DNA from: JAICLV01 sp036380925
GTDB taxonomy: Bacteria > Actinomycetota > Actinomycetes > Acidothermales > Acidothermaceae
DNA: 16,355 bases
Direction of reading: 5' to 3'
Assembly: GCA_036380925.1 (NCBI GenBank)
Contig: DASVDW010000116.1
Span: 1 to 16,355 of the forward strand
In this document: positions 6,780 through 13,610 of the stretch, piece after piece
Layout: every line of letters starts with the position of its first letter
Numbering within the stretch: the first letter of the stretch is position 1
Position numbers and translations under genes: made by a program
The notes under the pieces: model-generated
Databases searched by the model: none
The model's input: the letters and a program-made list of their open reading frames with translations, nothing else
Told to the model about the DNA's origin: nothing

Positions 6780-7034
6780 GTGCCGAACGCCGCGCGCGCC
6801 GACGGTTTCGCGTTGAGCCGGCCGACCGGTCTGAGCACGCGGGAGGCGCAAGCGTTCCAACCGCCCCGCTGCGCGGAGTGCGGATCGCTCACTCAACTGC
6901 GCTGGATCGACATCTCCACCACCCCGGACGCCGAGCCGCGCTGGCAGCTGGATCGGGTCCGCTGCCTGACGCCGGGGTGTCGTGCGAACGCGGATAGCAC
7001 CGCGAACGCGAGCGGCTCGGCCAATCGCCGGTGA
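6780..7034 (+). CDS. Small Cys4 putative zinc-ribbon protein
   Basis: An 84-aa protein not recognised by name. Four cysteines form two knuckles, CAEC (31-34) and CLTPGC (62-67), separated by 27 residues, as in a zinc ribbon; the flanks are polar and likely disordered. The start is GTG at 6780 with AAGGAG 9 nt upstream. The stop overlaps the terC start as GTGA (7031-7034), so the two are translationally coupled, which strongly supports it as a real gene. Its promoter lies in the 165-nt divergent region with two copies of the TTGCC dyad. A metal-binding or nucleic-acid-binding partner of the membrane protein is possible but unproven. Confidence 0.75.
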   Translation: MPNAARADGFALSRPTGLSTREAQAFQPPRCAECGSLTQLRWIDISTTPDAEPRWQLDRVRCLTPGCRANADSTANASGSANRR

Positions 7035-8032
7035 GCGTGCCGCTTTGGGCGTGGGCGGTCACGCTCACCGGCATTGGCGCGCTGGTCGCGATCGATCTGC
7101 GACACGCCCGATCGCCACACGAGGTGAAGTTCCGCGAGGCCCTGCGCTGGTCGCTGATCTACATCTCGGCGGCGATTGTCTTCGGCGTCGTCATCGGCGT
7201 CACCGCGGGCGCCCGCCACGCCACCGAGTTCTTCGCCGGCTATCTCGTCGAGGAGAGCCTCTCCATCGACAACCTGTTCGTGTTCGCGGTGATTCTCGGG
7301 CGGTTCGCCGTCGCGCCGCGACACCGGCAGCGCATCCTGCTCATCGGCATCGTCGGGGCGCTGGTGCTGCGCGCGGTGTTCATTGCGATCGGCGCGGCGA
7401 TGATTCAGCGGCTCACGTTCACGTTCGTCATCTTCGGCGTGTTCCTCGTCTACACCGCGGTTCAGCTGATCCGCAGCCACGGCGAGACCAACCAAGACGT
7501 CGGCGACACCCGCGCGGTGCGGCTATTGCGGCGGTTCATGCCAGTGACGAACGACGGACCCGACGGCGCCCTCGTCGTCAAGCAAAACGGACGACGCGCG
7601 GCCACGCCGTTGCTGGTCGCGGCGGTCGCCATCTTGTCCATCGACATCTTGTTCGCGATGGACTCGATCCCGGCGATTTTCGGCATCACCCACACGCCGT
7701 ACCTGGTGTTCACGGCGAACGCCTTCGCGCTGCTGGGATTGCGGGCGCTGTATTTCTTGGTCGTGGGGCTGCTCGACCGCCTCGTTCACCTGCACTACGG
7801 GCTCGCCGTCGTGCTGTCCTTCATCGGCGTCAAGCTCGTGTTGCACTACCTGCACACGCTCAACCGCGACATTCCCGAGGTCAGCACCGGGTTGTCACTC
7901 GGGGTCGTCGCGACCGTGCTGGCCGCGACGGCCGTCACGAGCTTGCGAACCACGCGCAACGCGCGCGACCGCGAACTCAGTACCTCGGCTTCCGGAAGTA
8001 GTCGTTACTCGCCTTCTGCGCAAGCAGAATGA
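7031..8032 (+). CDS. TerC/Alx family integral membrane protein
   Basis: A 333-aa membrane protein with about nine hydrophobic helices. Conserved acidic motifs of TerC proteins are present: EESLSIDNLFVFAVI (Glu74, Glu75, Asp80) and MDSIPAIFGITHTPYLVF in the second repeat, the matching half of the internal duplication. Family members are linked to tellurite resistance, manganese export at alkaline pH (Alx) and loading of metal onto secreted enzymes; this protein's ion is not known. Its GTG start overlaps the zinc-ribbon gene stop and has no good ribosome site of its own, so coupling is likely. The last 18 codons overlap the end of the converging membrane-protein gene by 56 nt. The Ser-rich tail SASGSSRYSPSAQAE is less typical and is the region shared with the opposite gene. 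Confidence 0.92.
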   Translation: MSVPLWAWAVTLTGIGALVAIDLRHARSPHEVKFREALRWSLIYISAAIVFGVVIGVTAGARHATEFFAGYLVEESLSIDNLFVFAVILGRFAVAPRHRQRILLIGIVGALVLRAVFIAIGAAMIQRLTFTFVIFGVFLVYTAVQLIRSHGETNQDVGDTRAVRLLRRFMPVTNDGPDGALVVKQNGRRAATPLLVAAVAILSIDILFAMDSIPAIFGITHTPYLVFTANAFALLGLRALYFLVVGLLDRLVHLHYGLAVVLSFIGVKLVLHYLHTLNRDIPEVSTGLSLGVVATVLAATAVTSLRTTRNARDRELSTSASGSSRYSPSAQAE

Positions 8033-8561
8033 TGATCGCGAGGTCGATCACACCGCCGATCAGGCCGGTCGCCCTGCTGCCACCGGTGTTGGTCTGGGCC
8101 AGCGATGACAACGCGTTCAGCACGCCGAACGCGGCCAAGATCCAGGTGATGATGCGAGCCCAGTTCTTGCCCTTTTGCACCTGCAAGGCGAGCAGCACGT
8201 AGAGCACGATGAAGATGACGCCGAAGGCGACGCCGATCGCCACCGCCGCGTTGACCACCGTGTCGAGTTTGTGCGCGTCGTAGTCGGGGTTCCTCCTGGC
8301 TATCTCGTCGCGCAGGCTGCTCTTGCTGGCCAGCAAGACAATGAGCCCAATGACGCCGAGCGCGGCGCCCACGAACATCAGCCGGGTGGCGTTGACGACG
8401 GACGACGGCGGCGGGCCGGCGGGCCGAGGAGGGGCGCCGTACGGCGCAGGCGCGCCATACGGCGCAGGCGGCATGGGCGCACCATAGGCGCCCTGCCCGG
8501 CCGGCGGCTGATCGCCGGAGACAGGGGGCGCCGGCTCGTAAGGGTTGGACGGGTCGCTCAT
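7977..8561 (-). CDS. Membrane protein with Pro/Tyr/Gly-rich N-terminal tail and four predicted helices
   Basis: A 194-aa protein of unknown function. Residues 1 to about 55 are a disordered cytoplasmic tail with PYGAP repeats and poly-Pro, common in actinobacterial membrane proteins. Four hydrophobic segments follow: LMFVGAALGVIGLIVLLA, VVNAAVAIGVAFGVIFIVLY, ITWILAAFGVLNALSSL and GLIGGVIDLAIIILLA, ending in a basic tail. I chose the ATG at 8561 (MSDPSNPYEP) because AAAGGAG lies 5 nt upstream; the frame extends 20 codons further but without support. It begins 52 nt after the ABC permease on the same strand, so it may be the third gene of that transcript. Its last codons overlap terC head-on. 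Confidence 0.8.
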   Translation of the reverse strand: MSDPSNPYEPAPPVSGDQPPAGQGAYGAPMPPAPYGAPAPYGAPPRPAGPPPSSVVNATRLMFVGAALGVIGLIVLLASKSSLRDEIARRNPDYDAHKLDTVVNAAVAIGVAFGVIFIVLYVLLALQVQKGKNWARIITWILAAFGVLNALSSLAQTNTGGSRATGLIGGVIDLAIIILLAQKASNDYFRKPRY

Positions 8562-8613
8562 GCGATCTCCTTTGCCGCGGTCGATGACTTGGTCCGTTCC
8601 AGGCGCGCAGCGA

Positions 8614-9447
8614 TCATGCATCCCGCCGGTTCAGCAGCCACGCAGCCACGCCGAGCAGGACCGCCGTCCAAAGGCAGAAGACGCCAAAGCCCTGCCACGG
8701 CGAGAGCAAATCGTCCGAACGCTGGCTGGATTGACCGATGAGGTGGCCCGCCTCGGAGGGCAGGTAGGCGTGGACGTGCTTGCCGATCGAGCCGGGCAGC
8801 AGCTGCGCCAGCGGCGCGAGCACCAAGACGAAGCCGATGACCCCGGTGATCCCTCCTGCGGTGTGGCGCACCAGCGCGCCGATCGCCATCGCGAACAGGC
8901 CAAGGACGGCGAGGTAGAGCCCGGCGCCGACGACCGCCCGCAAGACGCCGGGATCGCTCAGCGAGACCGGCGCCTTCTTGTGCACGATCGCGGCGCCCAA
9001 GAAGAACGTGGGGAAGGCGACGACTTCGCCCACGATGAAGACCACGACCGCGAAGACCGCGCATTTGGCGGCGAGCATCGGTGTGCGCTTCGGGACGGCG
9101 AGCAGGCTGGCCCGAATCGCGCCGGTGGAGTACTCACTTGCGATGAACAGCACGCCAAGCACGCAAATGGTGAGCTGACTGAGTTGGAACCCGCCGCCGA
9201 GGATGAAACTCACCGGGTCGGCCACGATTTGCGCCTGCTGCTTCACGTCTGTCTTGTCCCACTGGCTCACGGTCAACGCGGTGAACAACGCGGTGAAACC
9301 AAGTGTGAGGACGACGAGCAGCAGCAGCGACCAGGGCGTGGAGCGAACGGTGCGCAGCTTGGTCCACTCCGACGCGAGGATCCGGCGGAACTGCGTCGGC
9401 GACGTCAGCCCGGACGTCGCCACCGGCTCGGCCGCGATGGCGTTCAC
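8614..9447 (-). CDS. ABC-2 type transporter permease subunit
   Basis: A 277-aa membrane subunit with six predicted helices. The start region FRRILASEWTKLRTVRSTPW is the typical cytoplasmic entry of actinobacterial ABC-2 permeases, and the IASEYSTGAIRASLLAVPKR loop is the family's most conserved element. The protein ends in WLLNRRDA. The start is GTG at 9447, with GAGGGGAG 6 nt upstream and a GTGA overlap with the stop of the ATPase gene, so the two subunits are made together. Such pairs export peptides, lipids or drugs, or give self-resistance. The substrate cannot be named here. Confidence 0.92.
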   Translation of the reverse strand: MNAIAAEPVATSGLTSPTQFRRILASEWTKLRTVRSTPWSLLLLVVLTLGFTALFTALTVSQWDKTDVKQQAQIVADPVSFILGGGFQLSQLTICVLGVLFIASEYSTGAIRASLLAVPKRTPMLAAKCAVFAVVVFIVGEVVAFPTFFLGAAIVHKKAPVSLSDPGVLRAVVGAGLYLAVLGLFAMAIGALVRHTAGGITGVIGFVLVLAPLAQLLPGSIGKHVHAYLPSEAGHLIGQSSQRSDDLLSPWQGFGVFCLWTAVLLGVAAWLLNRRDA

Positions 9448-10406
9448 GCGTGACTCCCCTCGCTGACCTCGCTGGCATCACTGACCGCCTGCGCGGGAAC
9501 CGACTCGTGCTGGCCGAACTCCTGGCTCTCCCGGGTCAACTCCATGAACGCCGCCTCCAACGACGCGAGTTGTGGCGTGAGCTCGTGCAACTCGACACCG
9601 TTGACCGCCGCCAGGTGTCCGATCTGCGCTGCGTCGAGGTCTTGAACGGTCAGCGTGTCGCCGTCACGGTTCGCGATCGCGCCGCCGTCCGAGATCGCGA
9701 GTTGGGCCAGCCGATCGGCCTCGGGTGTCTTGACCAGCACCGACTTGTGCGAGCTGCGTTCGATGAATTCCTCGGTGGCGCAGTCGGCGATCAGCCGGCC
9801 GCGGCCGATGACGATCAGATGCTCGGCGGTGACGGCCATCTCGTTCATCAGGTGGCTGGACACGAAGACGGTGCGCCCCTCGGCGGCGAGACGCTTGAGC
9901 AGGTTGCGAATCCACAGGATCGCTTCCGGGTCAAGACCGTTGACCGGCTCGTCCAACACGAGCACCCGCGGGTCGCCGAGCAAGGCGGCCGCGATGCCGA
10001 GCCGCTGGCCCATGCCGAGGGAAAAACTGCCGGCGCGCTTGCGCGCGACCGCCGTCAGCCCGACCAGGTCGATGACCTCGTCGACCCGCTTGCGCGGCAA
10101 CCCTTGGGTTTGCGCAAGCGCCAGCAGATGGTTGTACGCGCTGCGGCCGGTGTGCACGGCGCGCGCCTCGAGCAACGCCCCGACCACGCGCAGCGGCTCG
10201 GCGAGGTCACGATAGGCGTGACCACCGATGGTGGCGCGGCCGGTGTCGGGACGGTCGAGCCCGAGGATCAGCCGCATGGTCGTCGACTTGCCCGCGCCGT
10301 TCGGCCCGAGGAAGCCGGTCACTTTTCCTGGTTGAACGCTGAACGTCAAGTGATCGACGGCCAGCTTTTCGCCGTACCGTTTGCTCAAATCCCGCGCTTC
10401 GATCAC
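9444..10406 (-). CDS. ABC transporter ATP-binding protein
   Basis: A 320-aa ATPase of the DrrA/CcmA-like ABC-2 class. It has Walker A GPNGAGKST (about 34-42), a signature-like FSLGMGQR near 129, Walker B VLVLDEP near 150, the D-loop NGLDP and the switch motif SSHLMNEM. The C-terminal third is a family-specific extension, ending in a Glu/Ser-rich tail. The signature reads SLGMGQ rather than LSGGQ, which is normal for this subgroup. The start is GTG at 10406 with GGGAG upstream. It overlaps the permease start by 4 nt. The 100-nt gap before it separates it from the end of the seven-gene cluster, whose GTP cyclohydrolase ends at 10507 on the same strand, so read-through from that cluster is possible. 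Confidence 0.95.
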   Translation of the reverse strand: MIEARDLSKRYGEKLAVDHLTFSVQPGKVTGFLGPNGAGKSTTMRLILGLDRPDTGRATIGGHAYRDLAEPLRVVGALLEARAVHTGRSAYNHLLALAQTQGLPRKRVDEVIDLVGLTAVARKRAGSFSLGMGQRLGIAAALLGDPRVLVLDEPVNGLDPEAILWIRNLLKRLAAEGRTVFVSSHLMNEMAVTAEHLIVIGRGRLIADCATEEFIERSSHKSVLVKTPEADRLAQLAISDGGAIANRDGDTLTVQDLDAAQIGHLAAVNGVELHELTPQLASLEAAFMELTRESQEFGQHESVPAQAVSDASEVSEGSHA

Positions 10407-10424
10407 CTGTGCTCCCGAGCCGTC

Positions 10425-10451
10425 CGGTCGACTGCAACGCTAGCGGTCGAC
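10425..10451. repeat. Direct repeat CGGTCGAC x2 upstream of the ABC genes
   Basis: CGGTCGAC occurs at 10425-10432 and 10444-10451, 19 nt apart and about 20-45 nt before the ATPase start. The core GTCGAC is self-complementary, so the pair also forms an inverted repeat. A regulator site is possible, but GTCGAC is common in GC-rich DNA. No clear promoter or terminator was seen in 10407-10506. Confidence 0.3.
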
Positions 10452-10506
10452 GCCGGTCGGCGCCTGAAAGTCGGATGACCGCGGGAGTTTTCGCCGCCCC
10501 GTGGCG

Positions 10507-11226
10507 TCAGGCGCCGGTCGGGTAGGGCGCCGCCGCCGAACCGTCGGACGCGGCCCCGAACACGGCCGGCATCAGATGCGCGCCGCGGGTCGCTTTTGTG
10601 TGCAAATACCTGGCGTTGGCTTGCGAGATGTGCACGCCGGTGGGCACCTGTCGGGCGATCTCGACGCCCAGCCGCACGAGCTGCTCGGCCTTGTCGGGAT
10701 TGCTGCTCAGCAGCGCGACCCGGTGCACACCGAGCGCGAAGAGCATCTGCGCCGCCACCGTGTAATCACGTTCGTCGGCGGCGTGTCCAAGCGCGAGGTT
10801 GGCCTCGTAGGTGTCGAGCCCCTCGTCTTGCAGCGTGTAGGCGTCGAGCTTCGCGTACAGTCCGATGCCCCGGCCTTCCTGGCGCAGATACAGCAGGTAT
10901 CCGCCGTGGTCGCTGATCTGCTCAACGGCCTCCCGCAGCTGCGGCCCGCAGTCGCAGCGCTGGCTGCCGAACACGTCACCGGTCAGACATTCGCTATGCG
11001 GGCGCACCAACGGCACCGGGACGCCGGCGTAGTCGCCCAAGCCGAGGGCGATGTGCTCTCGTCCGTCCGCGAGGTTCTCAAAGCTGAACGCGTCGGCTTC
11101 GGTGGCATAGCCATCGATGAACCGCAACGGCACGCTGACCTTGGCGCGAATCCGCGCCGACGACGGCCGCGTCGTCAACCGGATTCGGAACACGGAGTCG
11201 CCGTCGCCCACGAGGTCATGACGCAC
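10507..11226 (-). CDS. ribA: GTP cyclohydrolase II (RibA-type), last gene of the seven-gene cluster
   Basis: Opens the imidazole ring of GTP to give 2,5-diamino-6-ribosylamino-pyrimidinone phosphate, formate and pyrophosphate. The zinc site ECLTGDVFGSQRCDCG has Cys80, Cys91 and Cys93. The nucleotide-binding loop RQEGRGIGL, catalytic-region DAYTLQDEG (Tyr130), EANLALGHAADERDY, SSNPDKAEQL and the closing YLHTKATRGAHLM are all present, so it should be active. It is a stand-alone domain: no RibB synthase half is fused. I chose GTG at 11226 (MRHDLVGDGD) because GGAG lies 7 nt upstream; a GTG at 11211 is the alternative. It overlaps the upstream reductase gene by 11 nt. About 20 extra residues follow the usual C-terminus. 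The lack of other riboflavin genes suggests a specialised paralogue rather than the housekeeping copy. Confidence 0.93.
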   Translation of the reverse strand: MRHDLVGDGDSVFRIRLTTRPSSARIRAKVSVPLRFIDGYATEADAFSFENLADGREHIALGLGDYAGVPVPLVRPHSECLTGDVFGSQRCDCGPQLREAVEQISDHGGYLLYLRQEGRGIGLYAKLDAYTLQDEGLDTYEANLALGHAADERDYTVAAQMLFALGVHRVALLSSNPDKAEQLVRLGVEIARQVPTGVHISQANARYLHTKATRGAHLMPAVFGAASDGSAAAPYPTGA

Positions 11227-11908
11227 TGAACCGCTCCGAAAGCGCGTACCGCAGCAACACGACGTCGCCGATCTGTCGGACCTCCGCCAGCGTCGCGCGG
11301 CGTCCGGGATTCCACGGGAAGAGGCCATCGCTGACGAAACGGCGCGCCCGCGAATCGCCGACGAAGAAAGGCGCCACCACCAACTGCAGCTCGTCGACCA
11401 CGTTCGCGGTCAGAAATTGCGTGTGCACGTTGCCGCCGCCCTCGACCATCAACCGTGACACGCCGCGGCGATGCAGATCGCAGCTCAACGAGCACACGTC
11501 AAGCTGCTCGCCGCCATCGACGACGGTCGCGACCGAACCGAGTTTCGCTTGTGCGGAAGCGAAACTGGGACGAGCGCAGTAGACCATCTTCTCGACGTCG
11601 CCAGCCACGAAAAACTCGGACGACGGATCGAGCTTCGCGCCACGGGTGAGGGTCACCTTGACCGGCGACGGCCGCAAGCCGCGGGCGACCCGGTCTCGTT
11701 GGCGCGCCTTCGATCGCACCAGCAGCCGCGGGTTGTCGTTGCGCACGGTCGCGGCGCCAACCAGAATCGCGTCGCAACTCGCGCGCACGGCGTCAACCCG
11801 GTCGAGGTCCGCCTCATTCGAAAGTGGCAACCGCTTCACCTGCGCGCCGTCCAGATAACCGTCGATCGACATGCCGCAGCTCAGGAGGACGTACGGGCGG
11901 TCCGCCAC
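11216..11908 (-). CDS. Stand-alone RibD C-terminal (DHFR-like) reductase
   Basis: NAD(P)H-dependent reductase of 230 aa in the RibD_C family, which in riboflavin synthesis reduces the ribosyl side chain of the aminopyrimidine to ribityl. It has the start VLLSCGMSIDGYL, the signature DAILVGAATVRNDNPRLLVR, the nucleotide-binding VEGGGNVHTQFL and DELQLVVAPFFVG. There is no N-terminal deaminase domain. The frame remains open far upstream, but that part is a shadow of the flippase gene; GTG at 11908 (MADRPYVLL) has AAGGGAGG 5 nt upstream. It overlaps the flippase end by 28 nt and the cyclohydrolase start by 11 nt. Pairing with a GTP cyclohydrolase II suggests it acts on that enzyme's product, but related reductases take other pterin-like substrates. 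Confidence 0.9.
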   Translation of the reverse strand: MADRPYVLLSCGMSIDGYLDGAQVKRLPLSNEADLDRVDAVRASCDAILVGAATVRNDNPRLLVRSKARQRDRVARGLRPSPVKVTLTRGAKLDPSSEFFVAGDVEKMVYCARPSFASAQAKLGSVATVVDGGEQLDVCSLSCDLHRRGVSRLMVEGGGNVHTQFLTANVVDELQLVVAPFFVGDSRARRFVSDGLFPWNPGRRATLAEVRQIGDVVLLRYALSERFSAS

Positions 11909-12798
11909 GGCGCCCTCCCTTCGATCGGACGGCGTGCCCGCGCGGGCCGCCGCAGCCAGTCGACGAGCAGCACGGCGGCGCCCGGCGACACGGCGGCGAA
12001 GGCCAAGACGCCGTACACGGTGGCGCTGGCGACACCTTGCCCGGCGCCGAGGCCGGCGGCGCCGAAGGACCACGCCGTGACACCTTCGCGCGGCCCCCAT
12101 CCGCCGACGTTGAGCGGCACCGCCATCGCGACGAGGGCGAGAACCGCCAGCGGCAACAGCGTTGCGGTCGATGCCACCACGCCGGCCGTGCGCGCGGCGA
12201 GGACGAACGTCGCGGCGTGCCCGGCGACGGTGACCGCGGACGAGGTCACGATCAGCGGCCACACCCGTCGTGGCAACGTGGCGCGCGTCCACGCCACCAG
12301 CAGCGCGGCCACGACAACCGCGCCGAGCGCGGCCGGGATCCACCAGGTGAGCTTCGACGGCAACGCCAGGAGCACAGCCGCGGCGACGAGCAGCTGCACC
12401 GCTTGGCCGGCGGATCGCTCCCACACGACCGCGCGGACACCTCGCCCGACGTCTCCGCCACCACGACCATGCGAGACGCCCCGATGCAGATCGCCGACGA
12501 CGCCTCCGGGGAGCACGGTGTTGACGAACTGCGAGCGGTAATAGGCGACAAACGCGTCGGGCAAGGCGATGTCGGCCGCCCCGAGGCTGCGCGCGACGGC
12601 CCGCCACCGGATCGCGCAACACGCGGTCGTGACCGCGCCGACGCCCACCGCCGCCGCGAGCGCGGCCGCGTTGACGGAGCGCAAACCGGCGACGAAGGGG
12701 CCGGCGCCCACCCGCCACCCGACGACGCACAGCAGCGCGGCGCCGAGTCCGAGCCGAGCCGCCACGCGGAGCCGAGCCGCCACGCGGAGCCGGGTCAT
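11881..12798 (-). CDS. YbhN/LPG-synthase-TM-like flippase membrane protein
   Basis: A 305-aa protein with about eight hydrophobic helices. It matches the 'lysylphosphatidylglycerol synthase TM region' (UPF0104/YbhN) family: YYRSQFVNTVLPGGVVGDLHRG is the conserved cytosolic motif, followed by VVWERSAGQAVQL and later MAVPLNVGGWGPREG. Family members flip or handle lipid-linked or small polar molecules, and several lie beside glycosyltransferases. There is no C-terminal aminoacyl-transferase domain, so it is not an MprF lysine transferase. The ATG at 12798 overlaps the methyltransferase stop as ATGA and lacks its own ribosome site. The first codons carry an 18-nt tandem duplication (RVAARL twice). 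In this cluster it is the only membrane protein, so it probably handles export or membrane anchoring of the product. Confidence 0.85.
   Translation of the reverse strand: MTRLRVAARLRVAARLGLGAALLCVVGWRVGAGPFVAGLRSVNAAALAAAVGVGAVTTACCAIRWRAVARSLGAADIALPDAFVAYYRSQFVNTVLPGGVVGDLHRGVSHGRGGGDVGRGVRAVVWERSAGQAVQLLVAAAVLLALPSKLTWWIPAALGAVVVAALLVAWTRATLPRRVWPLIVTSSAVTVAGHAATFVLAARTAGVVASTATLLPLAVLALVAMAVPLNVGGWGPREGVTAWSFGAAGLGAGQGVASATVYGVLAFAAVSPGAAVLLVDWLRRPARARRPIEGRAPWRTARTSS
12751..12786 (-). repeat. Exact 18-nt tandem duplication at the flippase N-terminus
   Basis: GAGCCGAGCCGCCACGCG occurs twice in a row (12751-12768, 12769-12786), with six bases of a third unit after it. It gives RVAARL-RVAARL just after the start and lengthens the positively charged cytosolic end before helix 1. 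It keeps frame and looks like recent slippage. Confidence 0.9.
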
Positions 12799-13610
12799 GG
12801 CGTCGCCAACAGGTCGTGATGATGGACGACGACGCGCAGCCGCCCGGCGGCGATCTCGTTCAGCCGGCGCTCGACGTATCCCCGCGTGGGGCTGGCCAGG
12901 CTGGGCTGTTGCTCGCAGGCGGCGGCGACCCAGCCCTCGAACCATTGGATGAGCAGCGCGCCGTCGTCAGCTCCGAACACCCACGGGCTAGAGCGCACCA
13001 ACACCTGCATCCCGCGACGCCGGAAGCGGTCTGCCGCGACCCGAACCGCGTCAGGCCCGAGCAGCCGTCCGCGCGCGGTCTCCCTTCGCTGGTGGGCGTT
13101 GAACGCGCCGTCGATCACGGTGTCGAGCACGTCGGACGGCGTGAGCTCGACCCGGCCGATGACCGAGAGCGTCAACAGCGCCGGGCAGTCCGCGCGCACG
13201 CAGCTGTCGACGAGACGCAGCAGCTCGTCGCCGGAGAGCACGTCCAGCAACGCCGAGGCCGTGATGAGGTCGGCGCCGGCCAGCTGCCCGGCGCCGAGCC
13301 GGGTGACGTCACCTTGACGAGCCTCGACCGTGACCGGCGCGCCGTCGGCCGCGCCGCTCGGCGGATGGCGAATCGCCTGGTCAAGCAGATCCGCGGCGCG
13401 GTCATGCAACACCCAATGTTGAGAACCGGGCAGCCGCGGCGCGAGCCACCGACCCATGGAGCCGGCGCCGCAGCCCAGGTCGTGGACGGTGATCCGGGAG
13501 CGCCCGGCGAGCCGCTGCCGCACCTCGCCAACCAACTCGCGGGCCCTGGCCGCGGCGTCCGCCGGCTCGCGCAACGCGAGCCACGCGGCGCTGGGCGTCG
13601 TCGTCGTCAT
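12795..13610 (-). CDS. Class I SAM-dependent methyltransferase
   Basis: A 271-aa methyltransferase. Motif I is VHDLGCGAGSMGRWLAPRLP at about 42-61, binding S-adenosylmethionine; the acidic strand-2 end is in HWVLHDRAADLL, and motif IV is around ADLITASALLDVLSGDEL. The C-terminal part, with GRGRLLGPDAV-like and SSPWVFGADDGALLIQWFEGWV segments, is specific and not recognised as a known acceptor domain. The ATG at 13610 overlaps the glycosyltransferase stop as ATGA, and its own stop overlaps the flippase ATG the same way, so it is tightly coupled both sides. The methyl acceptor is probably the cluster's pyrimidine/pterin-like or glycosylated product, by context only. Confidence 0.88.
   Translation of the reverse strand: MTTTTPSAAWLALREPADAAARARELVGEVRQRLAGRSRITVHDLGCGAGSMGRWLAPRLPGSQHWVLHDRAADLLDQAIRHPPSGAADGAPVTVEARQGDVTRLGAGQLAGADLITASALLDVLSGDELLRLVDSCVRADCPALLTLSVIGRVELTPSDVLDTVIDGAFNAHQRRETARGRLLGPDAVRVAADRFRRRGMQVLVRSSPWVFGADDGALLIQWFEGWVAAACEQQPSLASPTRGYVERRLNEIAAGRLRVVVHHHDLLATP

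Noticed and set aside
9450..10478. 342-codon plus-strand frame opposite the ABC ATPase
   Set aside because: Antisense shadow of a well-supported ATPase with all motifs.
11909..12730. Upstream extension of the RibD-type reductase frame
   Set aside because: The extension is Arg-rich shadow of the flippase gene; the GTG at 11908 has a strong ribosome binding site and the family start.
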